A stretch of 64,000 nt of DNA from Umezawaea tangerina (GCF_003002815.1 NZ_PVTF01000003.1:620001-684000), one strand, 5' to 3'. Shown: positions 32,576 to 42,611, counted from the stretch's first letter. Notes: a model not told the origin generated them from the sequence alone. Made by a program: numbers and translations.

Positions 32576-35002
32576 TCAGAGCTGGCTCAGGATCGTGGGG
32601 TCGGTGATCTTCGTGTCGTCGGCCAGCAGCATCGCCTTGCTCAGGATCACCGTCAGCGTCCGGTCGCCGTCGAACGGCAGGTAGGACTCCGTGCCGGGGC
32701 CCGCTTTCGGGACGATGCAGAGGTAGCGGTTGTCCGGGGCGATCATGATGTTGCCGGAGCCGAGGTGGATCCGGTAGGTGTGGCGGGTCCCCTTCACCTG
32801 GAGGAACCGGTCCTCGACGGTGCACCGGCCGCCGATCGCCAGTCGGGGCAGCAGGCGGGTGAGCAGGTCGCGGCGGGTGCGGGCGGTCTCGGTCAGCTCG
32901 CCGAAGCCGTAGGACTGCCAGTACGTCGCGAACCGGCCGCCCGGACCGCCGTCCTGCCACGTCGGGTCGTTGCCGACGCTGGCGACGCCGACGAACAGGT
33001 CGACGTCGCGCAGCACCTCGCTGAGCACCAGGTCCGGGACCTCGGTCAACGGCAGCGGCTCGGCCTGGCGACCGCGCACCGGCGCGTACCCGCCGCCGGA
33101 GGCGTGGGCGTGGTTGGGGGCGGCGTCGACCGGGTAGAAGCGGACCTGGTCGGTGCGCAGCCGCAGGTAGCTGCCGGACGGGGCGGTGTCGACGCCGTAC
33201 TCGTGGCCGTCGCCCTCGATCCAGTACTCGGCGCGCAACCCCCACAGCGGCAGGTCGCGGACGGCGGGCTCGTAGGTGTCGTCCACGGCCAAGCGGAGCT
33301 TGTTGCGCCAGCCGCGGACCGCGGCGAGCGAGTGGAACTGGTGCTGGCGCAGGACGTGCGCGGCGAAGCGGTTGGAGTAGGTGCCGGTGTCGCGTTCCGC
33401 GTCGGTCAGCAGGTACACCTCGCGGTGCGCCTGCTTGAACGGCTGGGTGATCCCGTGCTCCTCCAACCGGTCGCGCCACGCCAGGACCTCCGCGGTCGGG
33501 TGGCCGATCGGGTGCCACAGCGCGACTTCGCCACCGGTGACGGGTTCGCCCGCGAGGTCGCGCAGCTCCCCGTCGGTGAACGCGCACGCCACGCCGTCGA
33601 CCGTCCACAGCAGACGCCGGGCGATGGTGCCGACCAGCGGGTGGTCGAGGTACCGCTCGCGCCACACGGTGAACGGCCACCGCCGTTGGGCCAGGAACTG
33701 CCGGTCGAGCCGTTCGACCTGCGCGGTCAGCATCTTGTCGACGTCCTTGACCGTCGCCTTGAGCGCCTTCAGCTCCTCGGCGTGGTCGCGCTTCACCGAC
33801 GCGGGCGGGCTCTTCACGGGTTTGCCGGCGGCCGAGCGCCAGCCGAGCACGGCCGTGCTGCCCACGACGGCGACCTCTGCGGTGGCCTCGCCGAGCACGA
33901 CGGTCGACCGGCCGACCCCGGTCAGCCCGTAGGAGGGCACGGCCAGCTCCTCGATCTCCTCGCGGCGCAGCCCCAGCTCGGCGGCCTTGGCCTCCAGGGC
34001 CGCGTCGACGAGCTTGAGCGTGCCCTTGTACGTCAGCCGGGTCGCGAGCCGCGCCAGCTCGGCGAGCACGGCCTCGCCGCTGAGCCTGGCCAGCACCCCG
34101 ACGGCCGCGTTGGCGACCTTCGGGTTGCGCGGGCCGAGCCCGTCGACCTTCCGCAGCGACGTCTCCACCAGCGCGCCCAGCACGCGGGCCGACCTCGGGT
34201 CCGCGGGCAGCAGCGCCAGGAACCACGTGAGGCCGCGCACCGCGTTGGCGTTGAACGGGTCGTAGGCGTTGGTGACGTCGTAGTCGTACCTGTTGCGCTC
34301 CAACGGGATCGTGCGCGGCCTGCCCACCAGTTCGAGCCACGCCAGCATCGTCCCGCGCACGGCCTCCTCGCCGATCTCGGCCACGAGCGCCCGCGCGGGC
34401 TCCTCCCACTTGGCGTTCGGCTTCGCCGTCGTGGCCGCGGTCGCGAGCGCCAGCAGCCGCCGCCACGGTTCCGGCAGCGAGTCGAGGTCGGCCAGCGCCC
34501 GGTCGGCCCACAGCTCGCCGACGTTGAGCACCGGCTCGGTGAGCCGCTTGGCGAACGCCGCCGTCTCGGGCACCTGGTAGGTCTCCAGCGCCAGCCGCCG
34601 CAGCAGCGCCACGACCGGCGCCTCCAGCGCGCGGCCCGCGGCGAGCTCCGCCTCGGCCAGCAGCCTGGCGTCCGGCCCCCAGGCGCCGTAGTGCCGGGCC
34701 AGCTCGTCCAAGGCGGCCCGCCGTTCGGCGACCAGCACGTCGTCGGCCACCGCGCCCGTCGGCACGACCGCCACCACCGGCAGGATCGGCCCGCCCTTCT
34801 CCGGCGCCGCCCGGTACCGCGCGGCCAGCCCGTGCAGGACGTGCGCGCCCTTCGCCGCCGGCAGCGCCCGAAGCCGCTCCAGCACGTCGCCCCAGATCGG
34901 GTTCACCAGCCCGTGCCCGGCCTTGTGGGCCGCCAGCACCGCGTCGGCCAGCGCGTCCGGGTCCTCGACGGCGCCCTTGGCCTGGTTCGCGTACCCGGAC
35001 AT
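32576..35002 (-). CDS. DUF4132-domain protein
   Basis: The product has 808 residues. The N-terminal two thirds is a helical repeat-like region (many LxxLA and RALxxL stretches). The C-terminal third contains the DUF4132 core, LAGEPVTGGEVALWHPIGHP, then QPFKQAHREVYLLTDAE and YSNRFAAHVLRQHQFHSLA. The family (relatives include E. coli MolR) has no settled function. The ATG at 35002 overlaps the stop of the upstream small gene (TGATG), so the two proteins are coexpressed. Confidence 0.85.
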   Translation of the reverse strand: MSGYANQAKGAVEDPDALADAVLAAHKAGHGLVNPIWGDVLERLRALPAAKGAHVLHGLAARYRAAPEKGGPILPVVAVVPTGAVADDVLVAERRAALDELARHYGAWGPDARLLAEAELAAGRALEAPVVALLRRLALETYQVPETAAFAKRLTEPVLNVGELWADRALADLDSLPEPWRRLLALATAATTAKPNAKWEEPARALVAEIGEEAVRGTMLAWLELVGRPRTIPLERNRYDYDVTNAYDPFNANAVRGLTWFLALLPADPRSARVLGALVETSLRKVDGLGPRNPKVANAAVGVLARLSGEAVLAELARLATRLTYKGTLKLVDAALEAKAAELGLRREEIEELAVPSYGLTGVGRSTVVLGEATAEVAVVGSTAVLGWRSAAGKPVKSPPASVKRDHAEELKALKATVKDVDKMLTAQVERLDRQFLAQRRWPFTVWRERYLDHPLVGTIARRLLWTVDGVACAFTDGELRDLAGEPVTGGEVALWHPIGHPTAEVLAWRDRLEEHGITQPFKQAHREVYLLTDAERDTGTYSNRFAAHVLRQHQFHSLAAVRGWRNKLRLAVDDTYEPAVRDLPLWGLRAEYWIEGDGHEYGVDTAPSGSYLRLRTDQVRFYPVDAAPNHAHASGGGYAPVRGRQAEPLPLTEVPDLVLSEVLRDVDLFVGVASVGNDPTWQDGGPGGRFATYWQSYGFGELTETARTRRDLLTRLLPRLAIGGRCTVEDRFLQVKGTRHTYRIHLGSGNIMIAPDNRYLCIVPKAGPGTESYLPFDGDRTLTVILSKAMLLADDTKITDPTILSQL

Positions 35003-35388
35003 CAGCCACCCACCAGCGCGACGAGCTTCAGGAACGTGACCTCGGTGCCGAGCGGCAGCTCGACCACCTCGTCGAGACCGGTCACCTGCCGCTCGCCGAC
35101 CAGCACCACGAAACCGTTGCGCCCGAACGCCTCCAGCGCCGCCGCGGTCTGCGCCTCCGGGTCGATCCGCTGCCGCACGCGGAACCCGTTCAGCTCGACC
35201 TCCGCGTCCGTCGGCCGCACGAGCCCCCGGAACACCCCGCCGTCGCGCGCGTTGAACTCCGCGACCTCCTGGAAGACCCGCCGCCGGATCACCTCCCGCA
35301 GCGGCAACCGCTCCTCGACCACGTCGAGCACCCACTGCTCGGTCGCCTTCCCGGATGTCGTCTCGTCCACGACCGTCACCGTTGCCAT
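35002..35388 (-). CDS. hypothetical protein coupled to DUF4132
   Basis: The product has 128 residues (start ATG 35388; GTG 35394 possible). It is soluble and acidic, with a central EVIRRRVFQEVAEFNARDG and the C-terminal VTGLDEVVELPLGTEVTFLKLVALVGG. I do not recognise a named domain. Similar small genes upstream of DUF4132 genes occur in streptomycetes as far as I recall. Translational coupling implies a shared function. Confidence 0.65.
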   Translation of the reverse strand: MATVTVVDETTSGKATEQWVLDVVEERLPLREVIRRRVFQEVAEFNARDGGVFRGLVRPTDAEVELNGFRVRQRIDPEAQTAAALEAFGRNGFVVLVGERQVTGLDEVVELPLGTEVTFLKLVALVGG

Positions 35389-35424
35389 GGGCACAGGGTA
35401 GGGAAGGGCACCGACAGGATCGGC

Positions 35425-35918
35425 TCGACAAATCCGGCGGCGCTGGACCGGCCCGCCGCCTACGTGAAGAAGATGATCACGAACGAGTACCTCTCGTGGC
35501 GACGGCGGCCGTCGTCGGTGTGCTGGTGGTCGCCGCAGGCGTCTTCACGGTGCAGCGCCAGCACCTGACCGAGCCCGCGACGCCCCACCGCTCCCGCTCC
35601 GCTACTCGCCGCACTGGCTGCCCGAGGGGTTCTCCGAGCAGTCCCGCGCCTACACCCGCGACGGCGTCGTGAACCGGACCTGGATGCCCGCTCCCGCGGC
35701 CGCTACTCGGCGGACGCGGGCCGGGAGTCGGTGCCGTACACCTGGACCCCGGACCCGGCGCAGGGCGTCACTGTCCAGCTCGTACCCGGCCGCTGGCTCG
35801 TCGTCCGACCGGCGGGCACACCGGGAAGCGCGCGATCCCCACGGCCGACCTGGTCGACATCGCCAACACCGCGCAGGTCGACCTCCACCCGGACGTGTCC
35901 TGGCTCGGCAACCGCTGA
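35425..35918 (+). pseudogene. decayed ECF sigma factor / anti-sigma pair, frameshifted
   Basis: Bases from about 35425 encode PAAYVKKMITNEYLSWRRR, typical of SigE-family ECF sigma factors just after region 2. This runs out of frame into a membrane segment (VATAAVVGVLVVAAGVF, 35496 on), as in membrane-anchored partner proteins. Later fragments lie in different frames: RYSPHWLPEGFSEQSRAYTR (frame of 35600), RYSADAGRESVPYTWTPDP (frame of 35701) and DLVDIANTAQVDLHPDVSW ending at the TGA of 35918. A deletion plus at least three frameshifts have destroyed the locus. Confidence 0.75.
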
Positions 35919-35938
35919 CCCCGGCGGCACCCGGCACT

Positions 35939-35954
35939 GTCTGGGATACCAGAC
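35939..35954 (+). promoter_or_regulatory. candidate HutR operator upstream of hutH
   Basis: GTCTGGGATACCAGAC is an inverted repeat, 6-bp arms around GATA, 54 bases upstream of the hutH start. Its inner 14 bases TCTGGGATACCAGA agree with the motif TCTGwwATwCCAGA, remembered for IclR-type HutR of Corynebacterium, except that both first w positions are G. Confidence 0.6.
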
Positions 35955-36008
35955 GGAGTCGGGTGGTCCGGGGTCGTGGAAAACGGTTCGGCGGGTTGTG
36001 ATGGGGGC

Positions 36009-37517
36009 ATGGTGCAACCCGTGCAGCTGGGTCCGAAGCCGCTGACCCGCGAGGACGTGCAGGCCGTCGCACGAGACGGCGTGCCGGTGGAGATCCCGGA
36101 GGCCACCAGGGAGCTGGTGACCGCGGCGAGGGAGCACGTCGAGCGGCTGGCCACCGCCGAGACGCCGACCTACGGCATCTCGACGGGGTTCGGGGCGCTC
36201 GCGGTGCGGCACATCCCGCCGGACCGGCGGACCGCGTTGCAGCGGTCGCTGATCCGGTCGCACGCGGCGGGCGCGGGGCCGGAGGTGGAGCGGGAGGTCG
36301 TGCGGGCGCTCCAGCTGCTGCGGTTGCGCACGCTCTCGTCCGGCCACACGGGGGTGCGGCCGACGACGGTGGACGCGATGGCGGCGATGCTGAACGCGGG
36401 CATCACGCCGGTGGTGCACGAGTACGGCTCGCTGGGCTGCTCGGGCGACCTGGCGCCGCTGGCGGCGTCCGCGCTGGCGCTGATGGGCGAGGGGCGGGTC
36501 CGCGACGCCGACGGTCTCCTGGTGGACGCCGGGGTGGCGCTGCGCAAGGCGGGCATCGAGCCCGTCGTGCTGGCGGAGAAGGAAGGCCTCGCGCTGATCA
36601 ACGGCACGGACGGCATGCTCGGCATGCTGGTGCTGGCGACCAGCGACCTGCGCGCCCTGCTGGACCTGGCCGACCTGACCGCCGCGATGAGCGTCGAGGC
36701 GCTGCTGGGCACGGACCGGGTGTTCGCGGCGGACCTGCACGCGCTGCGCCCGCATCCGGGCCAGGGCGCGTCGGCCGCGCGGATGGCGGCGCTGCTGGAG
36801 GGCTCCGAGATCATGGCGAGCCACCGCGGCCCGGACTGCACCCGCGTCCAGGACGCCTACTCGCTGCGCTGCTCGCCGCAGGTGCACGGCGCCGCGCGCG
36901 ACACCGTCGCCTACGCCGAGACGGTCGCCGACCGCGAGCTGGCGTCGGTGATCGACAACCCGGTCGTGCTGGCCGACGGCCGGGTCGAGTCGAACGGCAA
37001 CTTCCACGGCGCCCCGGTCGCCTACGTGCTGGACTTCCTGGCCATCCCGGTCGCGGACGTCGCCAGCATCGCCGAGCGCCGCACCGACCGGATGCTCGAC
37101 GTGAACCGGTCGCACGGCCTGCCGCCGTTCCTCGCCGACGACCCCGGCGTCGACTCCGGCCACATGATCGCCCAGTACACGCAGGCCGCGATCGTGTCCG
37201 AGCTGAAGCGCCTGGCCGTGCCCGCGTCCGTCGACTCGATCCCGAGCTCGGCCATGCAGGAGGACCACGTGTCCATGGGCTGGTCCGCGGCCCGCAAGCT
37301 GCGCAAGGCCGTGGACGGGCTGACCACCGTGCTGGCCGTCGAGCTCCTGACCGCCGCCCGCGCGCTCGACCTGCGCGCGCCGCTCAAGCCCGCGCCCGCC
37401 ACCGCGGCGGCCGTGGCGAAGCTCCGCGAGACCGTCCAGGGCCCCGGCCCGGACCGCCACCTCGCCCCCGAAATCGCGGCCGCCGAGGCCCTGATCCGAA
37501 GTGGAGCCCTCCGTTGA
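36009..37517 (+). CDS. hutH: histidine ammonia-lyase
   Basis: The product has 502 residues. It deaminates L-histidine to urocanate. The MIO electrophile forms from the tripeptide in [13 protein letters not shown], with Cys in place of the more common Ala of ASG; I recall the same in streptomycete enzymes. Other motifs are [11 protein letters not shown] with the catalytic Tyr, [11 protein letters not shown] and [16 protein letters not shown]. The ATG at 36009 follows GGGGG at ribosome-site distance. It is the first gene of the hut operon; the stop overlaps the hutU start (TTGA). Control probably acts through the operator at 35939. Confidence 0.97.
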   Translation: MVQPVQLGPKPLTREDVQAVARDGVPVEIPEATRELVTAAREHVERLATAETPTYGISTGFGALAVRHIPPDRRTALQRSLIRSHAAGAGPEVEREVVRALQLLRLRTLSSGHTGVRPTTVDAMAAMLNAGITPVVHEYGSLGCSGDLAPLAASALALMGEGRVRDADGLLVDAGVALRKAGIEPVVLAEKEGLALINGTDGMLGMLVLATSDLRALLDLADLTAAMSVEALLGTDRVFAADLHALRPHPGQGASAARMAALLEGSEIMASHRGPDCTRVQDAYSLRCSPQVHGAARDTVAYAETVADRELASVIDNPVVLADGRVESNGNFHGAPVAYVLDFLAIPVADVASIAERRTDRMLDVNRSHGLPPFLADDPGVDSGHMIAQYTQAAIVSELKRLAVPASVDSIPSSAMQEDHVSMGWSAARKLRKAVDGLTTVLAVELLTAARALDLRAPLKPAPATAAAVAKLRETVQGPGPDRHLAPEIAAAEALIRSGALR

Positions 37518-39163
37518 CCGAGATTCGGGCCAAGCGCGGCCCAGAACTGACTGCCAAGAGCTGGTCCACCGAGGCCGCCCTCCGGATGTTCCACAACAAC
37601 CTCGACCCCGACGTCGCCGAGCGCCCCGAGGACCTGGTGGTCTACGGCGGCACCGGCAAGGCCGCCCGCGACTGGCCGAGCTTCCACGCCATCACCCGCG
37701 AGCTGGAGAACCTGGCCGACGACGAGACGCTGCTGGTCCAGTCCGGTCGCCCGGTCGGCGTCATGCGCACCCACGAGTGGGCGCCGCGGGTGCTGATCGC
37801 GAACTCCAACCTGGTGCCGGACTGGGCCAACTGGCCGGAGTTCCGCAGGCTGGAGGCCGCGGGCCTGACCATGTACGGCCAGATGACCGCCGGGTCGTGG
37901 ATCTACATCGGCACCCAGGGCATCCTCCAGGGCACCTACGAGACGTTCGGCGCCGTGGCGGACAAGCGCTTCGGCGGCACCCTGCGCGGCACCCTCACGG
38001 TGACCGCGGGTCTCGGTGGGATGGGCGGCGCGCAGCCGTTGGCCGTCACGATGAACGAGGGCGTCGCGCTCTGCGTCGACGTCGACCCGCACCGCGTCCA
38101 GCGCAGGCTGGAGACCCGGTACCTGGACGAGGTCGCCGACGACCTCGACGACGCCGTCGCACGGGTGCTCGCCGCGAAGTCCGAGGGTCGCGCGCTGTCC
38201 GTCGGCGTCGTCGGCAACGCGGCCGAGGTGCTGCCGGAGCTGTTGCGCCGCGACGTGGACGTCGACATCGTCACCGACCAGACCTCCGCGCACGACCCGC
38301 TGGCGTACCTGCCCGCGGGGGTGGCGCTGGAGGACTGGCAGGACTACGCGGCCACCAAGCCGGAGGAGTTCACCGACCGGGCCCGCACGTCGATGGCCGC
38401 GCACGTCGGGGCCATGGTCGGGTTCCTCGACCGCGGCGCCGAGGTGTTCGACTACGGCAACTCCATCCGCGGCGAGGCCAAGACCGGCGGCTGCGAGCGG
38501 GCGTTCGACTTCCCCGGTTTCGTCCCCGCCTACATCCGCCCGCTGTTCTGCGAGGGCAAGGGCCCGTTCCGCTGGGCCGCGCTGTCCGGCGACCCGGCCG
38601 ACATCGCCAAGACCGACAAGGCGATCCTGGAGCTGTTCCCGGACAACGAGAAGCTGGCCCGCTGGATCAAGATGGCCGGTGAGCGCGTGGAGTTCCAGGG
38701 CCTGCCCGCCCGGATCTGCTGGCTGGGCTACGGCGAACGCCACCTCGCCGGCCTGAAGTTCAACGAGATGGTCGCCAGTGGCGAGCTGTCGGCGCCGATC
38801 GTCATCGGCCGCGACCACCTCGACTGCGGCTCGGTGGCCTCGCCGTACCGGGAGACCGAGGCGATGGCCGACGGCTCCGACGCCATCGCGGACTGGCCGC
38901 TGCTCAACGCCATGGTCAACACCGCGTCCGGCGCCACCTGGGTGTCCATCCACCACGGCGGCGGTGTCGGCATCGGCCGGTCGATCCACGCGGGCCAGGT
39001 CACCGTCGCGGACGGGACGGCGTTGGCGGCGAGGAAGATCGAGCGCGTGCTGACCAACGACCCCGGCATGGGTGTGCTCCGGCACGTCGACGCCGGGTAC
39101 GACCGGGCCGCCGAGGTCGCCGACGAGCGGGGCGTGCGCATCCCCATGTCCGCCGGTGAGTGA
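37514..39163 (+). CDS. hutU: urocanate hydratase
   Basis: The product has 549 residues, the normal family length. It converts urocanate to imidazolonepropionate with tightly bound NAD. Recognisable regions are [33 protein letters not shown] (NAD binding), [16 protein letters not shown] with the catalytic Cys, and [20 protein letters not shown]. Translation starts at TTG 37514, which overlaps the hutH stop. Its stop overlaps the start of the M20 amidohydrolase gene by 8 bp. Confidence 0.97.
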   Translation: MTEIRAKRGPELTAKSWSTEAALRMFHNNLDPDVAERPEDLVVYGGTGKAARDWPSFHAITRELENLADDETLLVQSGRPVGVMRTHEWAPRVLIANSNLVPDWANWPEFRRLEAAGLTMYGQMTAGSWIYIGTQGILQGTYETFGAVADKRFGGTLRGTLTVTAGLGGMGGAQPLAVTMNEGVALCVDVDPHRVQRRLETRYLDEVADDLDDAVARVLAAKSEGRALSVGVVGNAAEVLPELLRRDVDVDIVTDQTSAHDPLAYLPAGVALEDWQDYAATKPEEFTDRARTSMAAHVGAMVGFLDRGAEVFDYGNSIRGEAKTGGCERAFDFPGFVPAYIRPLFCEGKGPFRWAALSGDPADIAKTDKAILELFPDNEKLARWIKMAGERVEFQGLPARICWLGYGERHLAGLKFNEMVASGELSAPIVIGRDHLDCGSVASPYRETEAMADGSDAIADWPLLNAMVNTASGATWVSIHHGGGVGIGRSIHAGQVTVADGTALAARKIERVLTNDPGMGVLRHVDAGYDRAAEVADERGVRIPMSAGE

Positions 39164-40334
39164 CCTGCTCGCCGACATCGCAGATGTCGGCCGGGACGCC
39201 AAGCGTGGCGGCTACTCCCGCCACGGGTTCGCGCCCGCGGAACTGGAGCTGCGCCAGTGGTTCACCGCCGAGGCGGGCAAGCGCGGACTCGACGTGCGGG
39301 CCGACCGCAACGGCAACCTCTGGGCGTGGTGGGGCAAGCCGGGGCGGAACGCGGTCGTGACGGGGAGCCACCTGGACTCCGTGCCGGGTGGTGGCGCCTT
39401 CGACGGGCCGCTGGGCGTCGTGTCGGCGTTGCAGGCCGTGGACGTGCTGCGGGCCAAGGGGTTCGTCCCCACCCGGCCGTTCGCGGTCGTCGTGTTCGTG
39501 GAGGAGGAAGGCGGCCGGTTCGGCGTGGCCTGCCTGGGCTCCCGGCTGATGACCGGCGCCATCTCCCCGCAGGCGGCGGCGAAGCTGACCGACCCGGACG
39601 GCGTGACGTTCGGCGAGGCCGCCCACAAGGCGGGCTTCGACCCGTTGCGGATGGGCCGCGACGAGCGGGCCCTGTCGATGATCGGCGACTTCGTCGAGCT
39701 GCACGTGGAACAGGGCCGCGGGCTCGACGTCCCCGTCGGTGTCGCGTCCTCGATCCTGGCGCACGGCCGGTGGCGGTTCAGCTTCACCGGCGAGGGCAAC
39801 CACGCCGGCGCGACGCTGATCGAGGACCGCCGCGACCCGATGCTCCCGGCGTCGCGGATGGTCCTCGCCGCCCGCCGCGCCGCGACCGGGGGCGCACGGG
39901 CCACGGTCGGCCGGTTGATCCCCAATCCCGGTGGCACCAACGTGATCGCCTCGTCGGTCGACGTCTGGCTGGACGCGCGCGCCGCCGAGGACGAGCGGAC
40001 CCGCGAGGTCGTCGCCGAGATCACGGCGGCTGCTTCGCGGGCCGCGGAGGACGAAGGCTGCTCGCTCAAGGTCACCGAGGAGTCGTACGGCGACACCGTG
40101 CACTTCGACCCGGACCTGCGCGACTCCCTCGCCGCCGTGCTGGGGGGCGTTCCCGCGCTCCCCACGGGTGCGGGTCACGACGCAGGCATCCTCGCGGCCC
40201 ACACCAGGACCGCGATGCTGTTCGTCCGCAACCCCACCGGTGTCAGCCACGCGCCGGAGGAGTTCGCCTCGTCCGACGACTGCGCGGCCGGTGTCGTGGC
40301 GCTGGCGACGACCGTGGAGCACCTGGCGACGTGA
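39156..40334 (+). CDS. M20-family amidohydrolase (AllC/HyuC-like) in the hut operon
   Basis: The product has 392 residues from the GTG at 39156. It has the binuclear-metal motifs [36 protein letters not shown] and [12 protein letters not shown], plus [14 protein letters not shown] in the dimerisation domain and [10 protein letters not shown]. By sequence it resembles allantoate amidohydrolase or N-carbamoyl-amino-acid hydrolase. No hutG-type formylglutamate amidohydrolase is present. Its place directly before hutF suggests it removes the formyl group from N-formylglutamate, the HutF product. That is inference. Confidence 0.88.
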   Translation: MSDLLADIADVGRDAKRGGYSRHGFAPAELELRQWFTAEAGKRGLDVRADRNGNLWAWWGKPGRNAVVTGSHLDSVPGGGAFDGPLGVVSALQAVDVLRAKGFVPTRPFAVVVFVEEEGGRFGVACLGSRLMTGAISPQAAAKLTDPDGVTFGEAAHKAGFDPLRMGRDERALSMIGDFVELHVEQGRGLDVPVGVASSILAHGRWRFSFTGEGNHAGATLIEDRRDPMLPASRMVLAARRAATGGARATVGRLIPNPGGTNVIASSVDVWLDARAAEDERTREVVAEITAAASRAAEDEGCSLKVTEESYGDTVHFDPDLRDSLAAVLGGVPALPTGAGHDAGILAAHTRTAMLFVRNPTGVSHAPEEFASSDDCAAGVVALATTVEHLAT

Positions 40335-41563
40335 CGAGCTACTGGTGCGAGCAGGCCTGGCTGCCGGAGGGCGTCGTCCCCGGTGTGCTGATCGACGTCG
40401 CGGACGGCCTCGTGGTCCACCTGTCCACAGCGGACGGTCCGGGTGACGCCGTCCGACTGCCCGGTGTGGTGCTGCCGGGGTTCGCCAACGCCCACTCGCA
40501 CGCGTTCCACCGGGCGCTGCGCGGTCGGACGCACGACGACGGCGGCACGTTCTGGACGTGGCGCGAGGCCATGTACGCGGTCGCGGCCGAGCTGACGCCC
40601 GAGAGCTACCTGGAGCTGGCCACGTCGGTGTACCGCGAGATGGCGGTCACCGGCGTGACGGCCGTGGGGGAGTTCCACTACCTGCACGACCGGTCCAACG
40701 AGATGGGCGAGGCCCTTCGCCAGGCCGCGGCGAACGCGGGCATCCGGCTGACGCTCCTGGACACCTGCTACCTGGCCGGTGGTATCGACATCCCGGTGCA
40801 GGGCGTCCAGCGCAGGTTCAGCGACGGCACCGCCGAGGCCTGGGCCGCCAGGGTCGAGGAGCTGCGCCCCGACCCGATGACCAGGATCGGCGCCGCCATC
40901 CACTCCGTCCGCGCCGTGCCCCGCGCCCAGCTCGCCGAGGTCGCCGCCGCCTTCCCCGACAACCCCCTGCACGTCCACCTCTCCGAGCAGCCCGCCGAGA
41001 ACGAGGCCTGCCTCAACGCCTACGGCCTGACGCCCACCGAGCTGCTGCACGAGGCGGGCGCGTTGACCGCGCGCACCACCGCCGTGCACGCCACGCACCT
41101 GTCCACAAAGGACATCAAGCTGCTCGGCGCCGCCCGCACCGGCGCGTGCTTCTGCCCCACCACGGAAGCCGACCTGGCCGACGGCATCGGCCCGGCCCGC
41201 GACCTGGCCGACGCCGGAAGCCCTCTCTCGCTGGGCAGCGACCAGCACGCCGTCATCGACCCGCTGCTGGAGTCGCGCGCGCTGGAGCACGGCGAACGCC
41301 TCCGCACCGGCAAACGCGGCCGCTTCTCCCCGCGGGAACTCCTGGCTGCGCTGACGAACCACACCTCCATCGGCTGGCCGGAAGCGGGGAGGATCGGCGT
41401 CGGTGCCCCCGCGGACTTCGTCGCCATCAGGCTGGACTCCGTGCGCACAGCCGGTTCGAGGCCCGAACAGGTGGTCTTGACGGCCACGGCCTCGGACGTG
41501 GCAACGGTTGTCGTGGCGGGCAAGGTCATCGCCCAAGATGGTGTTCATTTCTCGAACGGGTGA
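40331..41563 (+). CDS. hutF: formimidoylglutamate deiminase
   Basis: The product has 410 residues. It is an amidohydrolase-superfamily enzyme that converts N-formimidoyl-glutamate to N-formylglutamate and ammonia. The metal site motif is LPGFANAHSHAFHRALRG, followed by ATHLSTKD, LSLGSDQHAVID and GEFHYLH. Possession of hutF defines the five-step histidine route. The GTG start overlaps the stop of the M20 gene (GTGA). After its stop the hut operon is interrupted by the XRE/toxin cassette before hutI. Confidence 0.94.
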   Translation: MTSYWCEQAWLPEGVVPGVLIDVADGLVVHLSTADGPGDAVRLPGVVLPGFANAHSHAFHRALRGRTHDDGGTFWTWREAMYAVAAELTPESYLELATSVYREMAVTGVTAVGEFHYLHDRSNEMGEALRQAAANAGIRLTLLDTCYLAGGIDIPVQGVQRRFSDGTAEAWAARVEELRPDPMTRIGAAIHSVRAVPRAQLAEVAAAFPDNPLHVHLSEQPAENEACLNAYGLTPTELLHEAGALTARTTAVHATHLSTKDIKLLGAARTGACFCPTTEADLADGIGPARDLADAGSPLSLGSDQHAVIDPLLESRALEHGERLRTGKRGRFSPRELLAALTNHTSIGWPEAGRIGVGAPADFVAIRLDSVRTAGSRPEQVVLTATASDVATVVVAGKVIAQDGVHFSNG

Positions 41564-41606
41564 TGGGATTCCCGCCTCCGGAATTCCCGAAGGTCATCAT
41601 GACCCC

Positions 41607-42431
41607 ATGCAACGGCCACCGTTTCGCCGCCGGAAGTTGGGACGCCGCCTCCGCCAGATGCGGGAGCAGGCAGGGATGACCATCGAGGAGGCAGCGCTCG
41701 CCCTCGACAAGAAGCGCACCTCGATGTACCGGATCGAGGCGGGCGAGTCGCGGGTCGACGTGCACCTGGCCCGCTCGATGATGGACATCTACGACGTCTA
41801 CCTGCCCAAACTCCTGGATGAGGTGCGCGATGCGCTGGAACCGGGCTGGTGGGCCAAGTACGGGTTGGCCGGGCTCGGATACGCCGACCTGGAGAGCGAG
41901 GCTGCCGCAGTGCGGGAGGTGACCCTTTCCTATGTGCCGGGGCTGCTCCAGACTCCGGCTTACATGCAGGTGGTGTTCGAGGCCGACCAATTGCGGCGGA
42001 CCAAGTCCGAACTCGCCAAGCAGATGGAGATCCGCCAGATCCGCCAGGGCCGCCTGACCGATGAGGAGCGCCCACTGCACCTGACCGGGCTGATCGATGA
42101 ATCGGCCCTGCTCAGGCTTGCGCCGTCCTCGGCTCTCATGGCCGAGCAGTTGGAGCACTTGGTCATCATGTCCGAGTTGCCTTCGGTCAGCCTTCGGGTG
42201 CTGCCTGCCGACCTCGGCATCCATGGAGGCCTGACCGGAGCCTTCACCCTGCTTGAGTTCACCGACCCCGAAGATCCGGACATGCTGTACATCGAATACC
42301 CGACCGGCTCGGCGCATTTCGAGGAGAAGGCCGATGTCCAGCGGGCTAGGGTGCTGTTTGAACACTTGTGCACCAAGGCGATGAGCCATGACGAGTCGGT
42401 GGCGCTGGTCGAACGGATGCTTACCGGGTGA
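41607..42431 (+). CDS. XRE-family regulator with DUF5753
   Basis: The product has 274 residues. The N-terminal helix-turn-helix LRQMREQAGMTIEEAALALD followed by KKRTSMYRIEAGESRVDV is the XRE type. The remainder (YVPGLLQTPAYMQVVFEADQ, RVLPADLGIHGGLTGAFTLL) is DUF5753, which in actinomycetes is nearly always followed by a DUF397 gene, as here. Such pairs control development or nearby genes by direct interaction. It starts 43 bp after hutF. Base composition looks lower in G+C than the hut genes (37 of 60 in 42121-42180), consistent with insertion. Confidence 0.9.
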   Translation: MQRPPFRRRKLGRRLRQMREQAGMTIEEAALALDKKRTSMYRIEAGESRVDVHLARSMMDIYDVYLPKLLDEVRDALEPGWWAKYGLAGLGYADLESEAAAVREVTLSYVPGLLQTPAYMQVVFEADQLRRTKSELAKQMEIRQIRQGRLTDEERPLHLTGLIDESALLRLAPSSALMAEQLEHLVIMSELPSVSLRVLPADLGIHGGLTGAFTLLEFTDPEDPDMLYIEYPTGSAHFEEKADVQRARVLFEHLCTKAMSHDESVALVERMLTG

Positions 42432-42443
42432 GAGGGGTTTGCG

Positions 42444-42605
42444 GTGGAGTGGCGCAAGAGCAGCTACAGCGGTGGTGGCAATGAAGGCAACTGCGTCGAG
42501 GTCGCCTTCACCGGACCGGCGGTCGCCGTCCGCGACTCCAAGAACACCGGGGTGCGGCTGGCGATTCCGGCCGACCGGTGGAGGGCGTTCGTGGCCGCGC
42601 TGTAA
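42444..42605 (+). CDS. DUF397 small protein
   Basis: The product has 53 residues: MEWRKSSYSGGGNEGNCVEV at the start and VRDSKNTGV in the middle are textbook DUF397 features. The GTG at 42444 lies 12 bp after the XRE stop, preceded by GAGAGGGG. DUF397 proteins work with the adjacent DUF5753 regulator as an apparent antagonist or co-factor. It is followed within 6 bp by the deaminase toxin gene, so all four cassette genes are probably cotranscribed. Confidence 0.93.
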   Translation: MEWRKSSYSGGGNEGNCVEVAFTGPAVAVRDSKNTGVRLAIPADRWRAFVAAL

Positions 42606-42611
42606 GCGGCC

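Noticed and set aside
32129-35401. A 1090-codon frame opposite the DUF4132 gene pair.
   Set aside because: The minus-strand genes have family motifs and coupled starts; this frame does not.
35731-36045. A 104-codon frame running from the broken anti-sigma locus into hutH.
   Set aside because: It joins one fragment of the pseudogene with out-of-frame sequence across the hut operator and promoter; hutH itself begins at 36009 in another frame.
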